The notes: a model not told the origin generated them from the sequence alone. Positions 43,125-51,839 are shown, numbered from the stretch's first letter. The stretch: DNA of 64,000 nt from Acidimicrobiaceae bacterium RAAP-2 (GCA_001443545.1 LMAD01000003.1:46248-110247); one strand, 5' to 3'. Translations and numbers: made by a program.

Positions 43125-43334
43125 ATGGGCTCATTGATCGGTTTCACCGCGGCCGTAGCGATCGTCGTCTCGACGCTCGTGATCGTCGCGATCGGCGTCG
43201 CTTTCGCGCTCGCCGTCCGGTCCACCGTGGTGGCCAACCGCGCTGACCTGGCCCTACGGGCCGACCTCGACGCCGTGCTGGCCGACGTGCTGAACCCGCG
43301 CCACGACGTTCGCGGGCCGAGTCTGCGTCGCTGA
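43125..43334 (+). CDS. Small single-span membrane protein, hypothetical
   Basis: The 69-residue product consists of a hydrophobic helix (about residues 5-30, TAAVAIVVSTLVIVAIGVAFALA) followed by a charged cytoplasmic-type tail (NRADLALRADLDAVLADVL). Codon composition is coding-like, with a high third-position GC. No family is recognised. It lies between the divergent ccr and the Rrf2 regulator gene. Confidence 0.45.
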   Translation: MGSLIGFTAAVAIVVSTLVIVAIGVAFALAVRSTVVANRADLALRADLDAVLADVLNPRHDVRGPSLRR

Positions 43335-43397
43335 ACCTATTCTCAGCCGGTGGTGTGGTCCCGTGCCCCACGTGAGGTGCGCCGGTAATCTTGCCCA

Positions 43398-44318
43398 ATG
43401 AAGTTGAAACTCTCCAAGCGGGGCGACTACGTGGTGCGCTCGGCGCTCTGCCTCGCGAGTGGTTTCGACGCGCCGTCGCCCACCAAGCTGCGCCAGGTCT
43501 CGGTCGAGATGGGCGTGCCGCGCACCTTCGTCTCCCAGATCCTCGGTGACCTCGTCCAGGCGGGCATCGCCACGTCCTTCTTCGGCGCCAACGGCGGCTA
43601 CCGACTGACCCGCCCGCCGGCGGAGATCACGTTGCTCGAGATCGTCGAGGCCGGCGAAGGGCCACTCGAGTCCGACTCCTGCGTTCTCGGCGACGATCCC
43701 TGCCAGTGGGACTCGGTCTGCCCCGTCCACGAGACCTGGAGTGCCGCCACCGCGGCGATGCGCGCCGAACTCGCCTCGACGACCCTGGCCACGCTGCTCG
43801 AACGCGATCGCGCCATCACCGCGGGCGAGTACCACGTCGTCGGCCATCGTCACAACGCGGTCGAGACCGTCGAGGTGAGTGACACGGTGCACGTCGAGCG
43901 GCCGATCGCGAGCATCACCGAACGCTTGACCGCCGGTGGCGCCTGGCTCATCCCCCACCTCGACGCCGCTCGCGACGACGCCGAGTCGATCCTGGTTCGC
44001 GTCGGCCCCGGCGCGTCGGGCTGGTTGGCCAAGACCGTGGCCGTGCGATTGGGTGAGCCCGTCGAGACCAGCGAGGGCGTCGCGATCGCGATCCGGTGGG
44101 AGGCGACCGGACCCTCAGGGCTCTTCCCGCGACTGGTCGGTACCCTGCAGATCGCCGAGCTCGACCCGGAGCGCAGTGAACTCACGATCGTCGGGCGCTA
44201 CCGGCCACCGCTCGGGCGGGCCGGCCACGCCCTCGACGACGCCGTCATGACCCGCCTCGCGCGTTCGACGGTCCGATCGTTCCTGCGGCGTCTCGCGCGC
44301 GCCCTCGAGAGCGATTAG
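43398..44318 (+). CDS. Rrf2-family iron-sulfur regulator fused to a SRPBCC-like domain
   Basis: Residues 1-115 form an Rrf2 winged helix: KLSKRGDYVVRSALCLASG, MGVPRTFVSQILGDLVQAGI and the wing GANGGYRLTRPP. They are followed by three cysteines at 95, 102 and 108 (C-x6-C-x5-C), close to the cluster ligands of NsrR, IscR and RsrR. After a linker there is a second domain (about 160-306) with alternating strands and a long final helix (DDAVMTRLARSTVRSFLRRLARAL), like a SRPBCC/START fold. Rrf2 proteins are normally about 150 residues. It probably controls the facing redox genes, sensing NO or redox state through the cluster. The role of the second domain is unknown. Confidence 0.72.
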   Translation: MKLKLSKRGDYVVRSALCLASGFDAPSPTKLRQVSVEMGVPRTFVSQILGDLVQAGIATSFFGANGGYRLTRPPAEITLLEIVEAGEGPLESDSCVLGDDPCQWDSVCPVHETWSAATAAMRAELASTTLATLLERDRAITAGEYHVVGHRHNAVETVEVSDTVHVERPIASITERLTAGGAWLIPHLDAARDDAESILVRVGPGASGWLAKTVAVRLGEPVETSEGVAIAIRWEATGPSGLFPRLVGTLQIAELDPERSELTIVGRYRPPLGRAGHALDDAVMTRLARSTVRSFLRRLARALESD

Positions 44319-44332
44319 CGACCACCCCGGGG

Positions 44333-44362
44333 CGAGGTCTGCCCCCGAAGGGACAGACCTCG
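44333..44362. terminator. Bidirectional hairpin between convergent genes
   Basis: CGAGGTCTG (44333-44341) pairs with CAGACCTCG (44354-44362), and the stem continues inward with CCC/GGG pairs around CGAA. It lies between the stop codons of the Rrf2 gene and the fusion oxidoreductase, so it can end transcription from both sides. Confidence 0.7.
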
Positions 44363-44369
44363 AACCCGG

Positions 44370-46574
44370 TTAGGCGACGACCGCCGCCACCCTGGTCAGG
44401 ACCCGAGCGGCGATGCGGTTGGCGAACGCCTCGGGCTTGGTCGGGTGGAGTCGCGCGTCCTCGCCACGGTCGTGGGGTCCGAAGACCTCCGAGGTGACGA
44501 CTACGCCCCCCGCCGCGATCACGCGGTCGCGCAGTTCGTCGCCCGCACCGCGCGGGTTCACCCCGAACGTGCAGAACGTCGCGACCGGCTTACCCCCGAG
44601 GTTGGGGACCTTCGCGAGCCATTCGCGCATGGCCTTGGCCGGACGGACCTTGGCGAGGACGAGCCCCTCGACCCACGTGCCGAGCACCAGGACGTCGGCC
44701 GCGGCCAGCTCCTTGGCCCCGACCTGGTCCACCGGCTTGAGGGTGACCCTCGCACCGGCGATCCCGAGTCCGTCGGCGATCGTCTGACTGAGCGCGGCCG
44801 TCGTCCCACCGGCCGAGGCGTAGGCGATGAGCACGCGGGTCTCGTGGTCGGCGCGGAAGTCGGCCCCGCGGTCGGGTCGCGCCGGGTGCGCGTCGAGGAT
44901 CGATCGCGCGGCGCGACGACCCTGGGCCATCGCCTCGACGACGGTCGCCGGCCCGGTCAGTGCGTCGCCCGCCACCCAGACGCGCTCGCGCTGGGGCAGC
45001 GCCGCCGCCCATAGTCCGACTTCGCGGTCCAGGGCGAGCGCGCCGACGGGGCTGTGGTGGTTGTAGGCCGACGCCGGGTTCTTCAAGATCCCCGACGCAG
45101 TCCACTTGCCGTGGGCCATACCGACGTGACGCTTCTTGATCGGCAGGGTCGGCAGCGCCTCCTTGAAGGTGCCGTCGAGTCGGTACCCCATGGCCATCAC
45201 CACGAGGTCGACGTCGAGCACGTCGGGGGTCGTCTTGAGCACCGTCGGCTGCTTGGCGCGGTCGGGCTGGACCGTGTGAGCGAGCTGGGCCCGCGCCACG
45301 CGCCCGTCACCCTCGAGGGCGGTGAGGGTGCGCAAGAAACGAACCTCGACCCCTTCGTGACGGGCCTCGGCCAACTCGTCCGGTCGGGCGAGCGCGAAGC
45401 GCTCGTCGAGCCAGTCGACGCACGTGGCCTCGAGGCCGAGCCGGCGCGCCATGCGCGCCACGTCCATGGCGGTGTTCCCGGCGCCGAGCACCAGGACCCG
45501 CGCACCGCGCTGACTACCGATGCCGAGCTCGGCGCGTAGTGCGGCGGCGTCCCCCCCGGGCATCATCGCGGCCTTGGCCCCCTTGAGGAACATCGTGGCG
45601 TCCACGACGCCCGCGAGGTCCGCGCCGGGCACGGGGAGCCGAATCGGCACCCCGGCACCGTGGGCCACCACGACCGCGTCGTGGATCGTCAGCAGCTGGT
45701 CGATGGACTCGGCCGGGATCGGCGTGTTGAGTCGCAGGTCGACGCCGGCCTCGGTCAGCTGGCGCCAGGGGCGCGACGCCACCTCGTCGGGCAGCGTGAA
45801 GTCGGGCATGCCCCAGATCGGTAGCCCGCCGGCCGTGTCGTCCTTCTCGTAGACGGTGACCGTGGCGCCGGCCTCAATGAGGTCCCAGGCGGCACCGATA
45901 CCCGCGGGGCCGGACCCGATGATGCCGACCGAGAGCGGTTCGCTGGCCGTGGCGATCGCCGGTGCCGGCACCGCCGCGTGGTCAGCGATGAAGCGCTCGA
46001 GGCGTCCGACCGCAACCGGTACGCCCCCGGCGAGGGACCAGGTGCAGGCGCCCTCGCACTGGGCCGACTGGTTGCAGACCCGCGAACAGATGTCGGGGAT
46101 TACCGTCGTGCGTCGCAGGATTGCGTGGGCCCGTTCGAGGTCGTGGTCACGTACGGCGGCGACGAACTGGGGGATGTCGTTGTGCGCCGGGCAGCCTCGC
46201 ATGCAGGTCGGGTCCGGACACGCCAGGCAGCGGTTCGCCTCGGCGATGGCCTCCTCCCAGGTGTCGTAGCCCCGGCGGGTCTCGTCGACGTTGCCGCGCA
46301 GTTCGACGGGTTGGTGGAGTGGCGGATCGAATCGCTCGCTCACGGCGAGCGGCCCTTCGACGACGATCGCCGAGAAGGGGCACGTACGCTCGCACTGGCG
46401 ACAACCCACGCACGCGGCGTCGTTGGCGATGGCGGTCCAGGTGACGGGCTCCATCGAGAGCGCGCCGGCGGGACAGCGGATGACGCACTCCTGGCAACCC
46501 GCGCAGCGGTCGACGAAGACGGTCACGTGACGCTCGTCGCGGGTTTCGGTCGTGTTGATTACTGTGGCGGTCAT
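44370..46574 (-). CDS. Single-chain ferredoxin / GltD-like flavoprotein / flavodoxin fusion
   Basis: The 734-residue protein joins several redox modules. Residues 20-70 are a two-cluster ferredoxin (Cys 24, 27, 30, 34 and 55, 58, 61, 65). Residues 100-205 are the cysteine-rich N-terminal domain of GltD/dihydropyrimidine dehydrogenase (Cys 116, 119, 124, 128 and 163, 167, 173, 177). Residues 215-560 have the FAD site GSGPAGIGAAW, the NAD(P) site GAGNTAMDVA and a second FAD motif AGDALTGPATVVEAM. Residues 580-734 look like a flavodoxin (VLIAYASAGGTTAAL). It could pass electrons from NAD(P)H to iron-sulfur centres and FMN in one chain. It precedes nothing else co-directional, and the NapH-like gene lies 12 bases upstream in the same operon. 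Confidence 0.82.
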   Translation of the reverse strand: MTATVINTTETRDERHVTVFVDRCAGCQECVIRCPAGALSMEPVTWTAIANDAACVGCRQCERTCPFSAIVVEGPLAVSERFDPPLHQPVELRGNVDETRRGYDTWEEAIAEANRCLACPDPTCMRGCPAHNDIPQFVAAVRDHDLERAHAILRRTTVIPDICSRVCNQSAQCEGACTWSLAGGVPVAVGRLERFIADHAAVPAPAIATASEPLSVGIIGSGPAGIGAAWDLIEAGATVTVYEKDDTAGGLPIWGMPDFTLPDEVASRPWRQLTEAGVDLRLNTPIPAESIDQLLTIHDAVVVAHGAGVPIRLPVPGADLAGVVDATMFLKGAKAAMMPGGDAAALRAELGIGSQRGARVLVLGAGNTAMDVARMARRLGLEATCVDWLDERFALARPDELAEARHEGVEVRFLRTLTALEGDGRVARAQLAHTVQPDRAKQPTVLKTTPDVLDVDLVVMAMGYRLDGTFKEALPTLPIKKRHVGMAHGKWTASGILKNPASAYNHHSPVGALALDREVGLWAAALPQRERVWVAGDALTGPATVVEAMAQGRRAARSILDAHPARPDRGADFRADHETRVLIAYASAGGTTAALSQTIADGLGIAGARVTLKPVDQVGAKELAAADVLVLGTWVEGLVLAKVRPAKAMREWLAKVPNLGGKPVATFCTFGVNPRGAGDELRDRVIAAGGVVVTSEVFGPHDRGEDARLHPTKPEAFANRIAARVLTRVAAVVA

Positions 46575-46585
46575 CTTGGTCTCCC

Positions 46586-48169
46586 CTAGTCCGCGGCGTT
46601 CATGAGTACGTACAGCACTGCGGTGGCGACGCCGATCGCCAGCGCGAACGAAGCCGCACTGATCTGCACGACGCGCTTGTTACCCCCGACGGGCGCGAGG
46701 TCGCGACCCGCGATACGCCAGCTCGTCCACATGGCGGCCAGCGTTCCCGCGGCCATCACCCCGACCTGCACGGCGATGATCCCGCCGTTCGAGGAGATGA
46801 GCGACGCGTTGTAGAGCGACGAGTGGGTCGAGCCGAAGCCGAACAGGTGACCGACCGCGACCGGAACGCGCGGGAGGTGCTGGAAGAACTTCGGCAGCTG
46901 GCGCGCGAAGTAGTCGGCGCCGACCACCGGGATGATCCCGTACATGAGGGGCAGGAAGTAGGCCCGGAAGGTACTCGTGCGGTCCACGAACGAGCGCCCA
47001 CTCAGCGCCGGCGTGTAGTCGGCGCGGGCGAAGCTCTTCTCGAAGACCCACGCGAACCCCGCCAACACGACCGCGACGGCGACGATGATGCCGAGGTAGC
47101 TGATCGGGTCGGGGTAGTGCGGGAAGAACGTGTGGTTGTTCAGCCACGTGTCGAAGTTGGTGAAGACGGTGAGCGCGTTGAGCTGCTGGTAGACCACCAG
47201 GCCGAAGAGCAGGGCGATCGACCACGCGACGTCGGCGCGACGGCGCGACGGTGCGACCACTGAGGTCAGTGGCTTCTGGACGAAGAGGCCGACGTTGTCA
47301 CTGGGGCAGGCCTTGTAGCACTCGGTGCAGAGCCCGCAGGCCGAGTTCGAGTCCGAGCTGCCCGGCCACGTGTACCAGGGGCAGCCGTAGCCGTCGGCGT
47401 CACCACGCATGCAGTCCTTGGTCTCACAGGACTGGCAGACCTCGCGGTCCCGCGTGCGAAAACCAGCGACCGATCCCATCGTACCGACCGTGCCGATCAG
47501 GGCGGTGAGGGGGCAGACGTAGCGGCAGAACGTGCGACGTTCGAAGACGAGGAAGAAGACGAGCGCACTCCCGACGATCCCGAGGACCATGAAGCTCGTC
47601 GACGCCGGGTTACCGGGTCCCGCGATGTTGAAGAACTCCTCGATCCAGGTCAACAGCAAGAACGCACCGACCGAGATCAAGAAGCCGTACTGGGCCACCT
47701 GCTCGGGCATCTTCAACCCGAGGCCGATGCTGCTGTCCTTACGCTTCCAGAACGCGTGTCGCTGGACCCACTCGCCAAAGCCGCCGAAGGGGCACATGGC
47801 ACACCACGCGCGGCCGACGACGACCATCATCACGAAGACCAGCGCGAACCACAGGTACCACGTGATCGCCGTGGCGAAGTTGAGGCCGGGGATCACGGTG
47901 CCGAGCAGACCGATCCCGATGACGAGCCAGAAGATGATCTGGTTGGGCAGGATCAAGAGGAACTGCAGCTTGCGGTCGTGCAGGATCTTGGCGACCAGTG
48001 GGTGGCGGGCGACGTCGAGCCCCCGCGAAGGGTCGGTCGCGCTGAAGCGCTCGAGCGACGGCTCCTCGGGACGCCGGGTACGAATCGCCACCGCGATCGG
48101 GTCGATCAAGTGCGCGCCGGGCGAGACGTCGGTGCGTCCCTCCGCCGGTACTTCGGTCTGTACTGCCAT
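46586..48169 (-). CDS. NapH/NosR-like membrane iron-sulfur protein
   Basis: The 527-residue protein has about nine hydrophobic segments, with the cytoplasm-edge motifs CAMCP (C123, C126) and CRYVCP (C215, C219) of the NapH/NosR/CcoG group. Ferredoxin-type cysteines follow at C245, C248, C253 and C278, C281, C284, C288 (CGLCTECYKACP). Family members move electrons between quinol and periplasmic or cytoplasmic partners. The C-terminal half (about 300-527) adds four or more membrane helices that are not part of classical NapH. It is the first gene of the operon with the fusion oxidoreductase and is transcribed away from the two-component system. Confidence 0.8.
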   Translation of the reverse strand: MAVQTEVPAEGRTDVSPGAHLIDPIAVAIRTRRPEEPSLERFSATDPSRGLDVARHPLVAKILHDRKLQFLLILPNQIIFWLVIGIGLLGTVIPGLNFATAITWYLWFALVFVMMVVVGRAWCAMCPFGGFGEWVQRHAFWKRKDSSIGLGLKMPEQVAQYGFLISVGAFLLLTWIEEFFNIAGPGNPASTSFMVLGIVGSALVFFLVFERRTFCRYVCPLTALIGTVGTMGSVAGFRTRDREVCQSCETKDCMRGDADGYGCPWYTWPGSSDSNSACGLCTECYKACPSDNVGLFVQKPLTSVVAPSRRRADVAWSIALLFGLVVYQQLNALTVFTNFDTWLNNHTFFPHYPDPISYLGIIVAVAVVLAGFAWVFEKSFARADYTPALSGRSFVDRTSTFRAYFLPLMYGIIPVVGADYFARQLPKFFQHLPRVPVAVGHLFGFGSTHSSLYNASLISSNGGIIAVQVGVMAAGTLAAMWTSWRIAGRDLAPVGGNKRVVQISAASFALAIGVATAVLYVLMNAAD

Positions 48170-48197
48170 GAGGCCCCCTCATCATCGAGTAGTGAAC

Positions 48198-48237
48198 TAC
48201 TTAAGTATCACCGTATTACTACTTATATACTTAGGTA
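48198..48237. promoter_or_regulatory. Paired palindromic operator candidates upstream of the NapH-like gene
   Basis: TACTTAAGTA (48198-48207) is a perfect palindrome, and TACTTAGGTA (48228-48237) is a near copy beginning exactly 30 bases later, about three helical turns. Each is followed by ATCAC or a TATCAC variant. They sit 29-68 bases upstream of the NapH-like start in a strikingly AT-rich stretch for this genome. They are good candidate sites for the Rrf2 regulator, but which protein binds is unknown. Confidence 0.5.
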
Positions 48238-48374
48238 CTATCACTCAGGGGCTACCGTTGTCAAGTCACTCACTATACCTAGAGTTTGCTGGTGAAGAAT
48301 CTCTTAGAAATCCTGGTCATTAGGTCTATTATTCGACCACCTGGGTGCGGGCGCCAGCACGGGGTCATCCGCCA

Positions 48375-48415
48375 GGTACGGAAGTACCGTGGTTCACGGT
48401 GCGCAACACGGTGCG
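48375..48415. repeat. Palindrome and direct repeat upstream of the response-regulator gene
   Basis: GGTAC-GGAA-GTACC (48375-48388) is followed by two perfect copies of CACGGTGCG (48395-48403 and 48407-48415) separated by CAA, a 12-base period. They end 57 bases before the response-regulator start. The remaining part of the 303-base gap (48170-48472) shows no gene. They may be binding sites for the NarL-type regulator, including autoregulation. Confidence 0.45.
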
Positions 48416-48472
48416 TACTGTGGCACATTTGAGTAGTCCGATACACGATTACGCGATCGTTGAAGGGGGACC

Positions 48473-49198
48473 ATGAGTGACGTACTTGATTCACCGGGCG
48501 CGGAGCGGTCCCCGAACGGGGCGAACTCGGTGCCCTCGCCGACCAACCCCATTCGGGTTTTGATCGTCGACGACCACGCACTCGTGCGCGAAGGGACCCG
48601 CCAACTCCTCGAGCAAGACCCCGCTATCGAGGTGGTCGCCACCGCGGGCTCGGGCGAGGACGCACTCGAGCAGCTCGCCGTGCTCTCGCCCGACGTCGCG
48701 CTCGTCGACGTGAACCTACCCTCGATGAGCGGGCTGGAGCTCTCGCGCACCATCCTGGCCACCAAGCCCGCGGTGCGCATCCTCATCCTCTCGGCCTACG
48801 ACGAGTACGCCTACGTCGCCGAGGCGCTCGAGGTCGGCGTCGGCGGGTACCTCTTGAAGACCGCCAGCACCAAGGAGTTGATCGACGCCGTGCGGGCCGT
48901 GTACGACGGCGTCTTCGTCCTCGACCGTCAGGTGTCCAAGCGACTGGTCCGGCGCCGTGACGCGATGTCACCGACCATCGGCTCGCTCACGCCCCGCGAG
49001 ACCGCCGTACTCGAGCTGCTGGCCCAGGGCCGTTCGAACAAGCAGATCGCCGCCGAACTGGAACTAGGAATCCGCACGGTCGAAGGGTACGTCTCCAACA
49101 TCCTGGGCAAGCTCGGTGTCACGTCACGCACCGAAGCCGTCACCCACGCCATCAGCCACCGCCTCGTGAACGCACCGAACCATGACGACTTCAACTGA
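48473..49198 (+). CDS. NarL/LuxR-type response regulator
   Basis: The 241-residue protein has an N-terminal receiver (RVLIVDDHALVREG, phospho-acceptor Asp79 in VALVDVNLPSMSG, conserved lysine in GYLLKTAS). A C-terminal LuxR-type helix-turn-helix (about residues 172-235: LTPRETAVLELLAQGRSN, IAAELELGIRTVEGYVSNI) follows. A 25-residue disordered leader precedes the receiver. Its stop overlaps the histidine kinase gene by 17 bases, so the pair is translationally coupled. Confidence 0.94.
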   Translation: MSDVLDSPGAERSPNGANSVPSPTNPIRVLIVDDHALVREGTRQLLEQDPAIEVVATAGSGEDALEQLAVLSPDVALVDVNLPSMSGLELSRTILATKPAVRILILSAYDEYAYVAEALEVGVGGYLLKTASTKELIDAVRAVYDGVFVLDRQVSKRLVRRRDAMSPTIGSLTPRETAVLELLAQGRSNKQIAAELELGIRTVEGYVSNILGKLGVTSRTEAVTHAISHRLVNAPNHDDFN

Positions 49199-50627
49199 CG
49201 CCCGCCTACCCCACCGTTCGATCCTCGAGCGGATCGTTCGACCGCCCGTCACCGACCTCCCGTTCTGGATCATCCAGGCGACCGTGTTGGTCATCGTCGG
49301 CGTGCACTACTTCGTCGACCTCCACCCCACCTTGATCAACCAATCGCTCCCCACGGGCGTGCCCGTCGCCGTGCTCGTCATCCCGATCGGCTACGCGGCG
49401 CTGCGCTACGGACTCGCCGGTTCGGCCGCCACCACGCTCTGGACCCTGCTGCTGTGGCTACCCGACCTGATGCTCCCCCACGACGAGGGGCACGCCGGTG
49501 ACGACCTCGTGAACTTCGCGATCATCATCCTGGTCGCCGTGATATTCGGGCGGCGCATCGAAACCGAACGCCTGACCCAGCAACGGATCGACGCGGCCGC
49601 GGCTCGCACGCTCGCCATCGAGGCGGGGTATCGCCGACTCTTCGAATCGAACCGTTCGCCGATCGTCGTGATCGACGAACACGGCGTCGTCGGGGACGCG
49701 AATCCCGCCGCGGCGACGCTGCTCGGTGCGGCCGTGGTCGGACGATCGATCTCGTCAGTGCTCGACGACGAACTCGACATCAGCTCCCTGTCGGGGCGCG
49801 TCCTCTCACTGGGCGACAGTCACGACTACCGCCTCGACGTGGTGACCCTGCCCGTGGACTCGACCGCGCCACGCCGTCAGATCACCTTCGAGGACATCAC
49901 CGAGGAGCGCAACGAGGAGCGACGGGCCCGCCAGTTCGCCCAACAGGTGATCCAGGTCGAGGAGGACCAGCGCCGGCGTCTCGCGCGCGAACTGCACGAC
50001 GAGCCGCTCCAGCTCTTCTTGCACCTGGCGCGTCGCCTGGAGACCCTCGGCAACACCGGTGGAGTCCCAACGGCGGTGGCGACGGGCCTCGCCGAGACGC
50101 GCAACCAGGCGCTCGACGCCGCCGCGCGGCTGCGATCGCTCGCGCGCGACCTGCGGCCCCCGGCCCTCGACCAACTCGGACTCGTCGCCGCCCTGTCGAG
50201 TCTCGTCGCCGACATCGACGACGAGGGTGCCGCGACGACGCACCTCAACGTCCAGGGCGCCCCGACGCGACTCTCGTCCGACGTCGAGCTCGGCGCCTTC
50301 CGCATCGTCCAGGAGTCGTTACGCAACGCCCAACGTCACGCCAACGCCCACCACCTTCGCGTGAACGTCGAGTTCCTCGACGAAGCGTTGCACGTCACCG
50401 TCGTCGACGACGGTACCGGCTTCGACCAACGACGCGCGATCCGCTCGGACGGCGAGACGCCGTCGCTCGGGATCGTCGGGATGCGCGAACGGGCCCGCCT
50501 GCTCGGCGGGGCCCTCACCGTGCAGTCAACGGCGGGCGTGGGGACGGTCGTCGAGGCGACGCTCCCCTTCGAGATTCGCCCGCACGCGACCGCCGTCGGA
50601 GCCGGGTCGCCGTCACGAGTATCGTGA
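49182..50627 (+). CDS. NarX-type sensor histidine kinase with PAS domain
   Basis: The 481-residue protein has three or four membrane helices within residues 27-123, a PAS-like domain (about 150-235, FESNRSPIVVIDEHGVVGDANPAA), a HisKA_3 dimerisation domain with the phospho-acceptor His272 in ARELHDEPLQL, and a HATPase domain (FRIVQESLRNAQRHA, VDDGTGFD, LGIVGMRERARLLGG). It should phosphorylate the upstream regulator. No periplasmic nitrate P-box is visible, and the signal may be a membrane or redox cue. Confidence 0.92.
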   Translation: MTTSTDARLPHRSILERIVRPPVTDLPFWIIQATVLVIVGVHYFVDLHPTLINQSLPTGVPVAVLVIPIGYAALRYGLAGSAATTLWTLLLWLPDLMLPHDEGHAGDDLVNFAIIILVAVIFGRRIETERLTQQRIDAAAARTLAIEAGYRRLFESNRSPIVVIDEHGVVGDANPAAATLLGAAVVGRSISSVLDDELDISSLSGRVLSLGDSHDYRLDVVTLPVDSTAPRRQITFEDITEERNEERRARQFAQQVIQVEEDQRRRLARELHDEPLQLFLHLARRLETLGNTGGVPTAVATGLAETRNQALDAAARLRSLARDLRPPALDQLGLVAALSSLVADIDDEGAATTHLNVQGAPTRLSSDVELGAFRIVQESLRNAQRHANAHHLRVNVEFLDEALHVTVVDDGTGFDQRRAIRSDGETPSLGIVGMRERARLLGGALTVQSTAGVGTVVEATLPFEIRPHATAVGAGSPSRVS

Positions 50628-50660
50628 CCAGTACCCACCGGTTCAATCAGGGAGGACCAC

Positions 50661-51839
50661 ATGTCCCGTAGCGTCATCGTCGCCGGCACTCGTACCGCAA
50701 TCGGCAAACTCGCGGGTGGCTTCGCCTCCCTCAGCGCCCAAGACTTGGGGGGCGCGGCAATCAAGGGTGTGCTCGAGCGCACCGGCGTCGACCCCGCCAC
50801 CGTTGACGCCGTGCTCATGGGCCAGGTCATCCAGGCCGGCCAGGGTCAGATCACCGCTCGCCAGGCCGCCGTGAAGGGTGGCGTGCCCATGACCGTTCAC
50901 GCGACGACCGTCAACAAGGTCTGCCTCTCGGGATTGCAGACGATCTACCTCGCCGACCTGATGATCCGCGCCGGCGAGGCCGACATCATCATCGCCGGTG
51001 GGATGGAGTCCATGACCAACGCGCCGTACCTGCTTCCGAACGCGCGCGCCGGCTACCGCATCGGCGACCAGACCGTGGTCGACTCGATGATGTTCGATGG
51101 ACTGACTTGCGCCTTCGACCAGTGCGCCATGGGTCTGGCGACCGAGCGCTACAACGGCGGACGAATCTCGCGCGCACGCCAGGACGAGTTCTCGGCCCGG
51201 AGCCACCAGCTGGCCGCCGCCGCCATCGCCTCGGGCCGCTTCGCCGAGGAGATCGTGCCGGTGGCCGTCCCCCAGCGCAAGGGCGACCCGATCATCGTCG
51301 ACACCGACGAAGGCGTACGCGCCGAGACGACGGCGGAGTCCCTCGGCAAGCTTCGCGGGGCCTTCGAGAAGGACGGCACGATCACGGCCGGCAACGCGTC
51401 GCAGATCTCCGACGGCGCCGCGGCGGTGCTCGTCATGTCGGCCGAACGAGCCGCCCAGCTCGGTCTCACCCCGATCGGCGAGCTCGTGAGTTACGGCCAG
51501 GTCGCCGGTCCGGACCCCTCACTGCTCGCCCAGCCGTCTAACGCCATCGCCAAGGCCGCCGCTCGCGCCGGCCTCGACCCCGCTGCGATGGACCTCTACG
51601 AGATCAACGAGGCATTCGCCGCGGTGGGACTGGCCTCGGCCGACAACCTCGGGATCGACGAGTCGAAGCTGAACGTGAACGGCGGGGCCATCGCGCTCGG
51701 CCACCCGGTGGGCATGTCGGGAACGCGCATCACCCTCTCGGTGCTGCACGAGCTTCGCCGACGCAGTGGTGGACTGGCGGCCGTAGCGCTCTGCGGCGGC
51801 GGCGGACAGGGTGACGCCGCGATCCTGCGCTCCCTGTAG
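50661..51839 (+). CDS. phaA: Acetyl-CoA acetyltransferase (thiolase)
   Basis: This biosynthetic-type thiolase condenses two acetyl-CoA to acetoacetyl-CoA. The 392-residue protein has the nucleophile cysteine in VNKVCLSGLQTIYLA, the GGMESMTNAPYLLP loop, the catalytic histidine in ALGHPVGMSGTR and the second cysteine in ALCGGGGQGDA. A GGGAGGA binding site lies just before the ATG. It can supply the substrate of the Hbd encoded at 36.3 kb. Confidence 0.94.
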   Translation: MSRSVIVAGTRTAIGKLAGGFASLSAQDLGGAAIKGVLERTGVDPATVDAVLMGQVIQAGQGQITARQAAVKGGVPMTVHATTVNKVCLSGLQTIYLADLMIRAGEADIIIAGGMESMTNAPYLLPNARAGYRIGDQTVVDSMMFDGLTCAFDQCAMGLATERYNGGRISRARQDEFSARSHQLAAAAIASGRFAEEIVPVAVPQRKGDPIIVDTDEGVRAETTAESLGKLRGAFEKDGTITAGNASQISDGAAAVLVMSAERAAQLGLTPIGELVSYGQVAGPDPSLLAQPSNAIAKAAARAGLDPAAMDLYEINEAFAAVGLASADNLGIDESKLNVNGGAIALGHPVGMSGTRITLSVLHELRRRSGGLAAVALCGGGGQGDAAILRSL

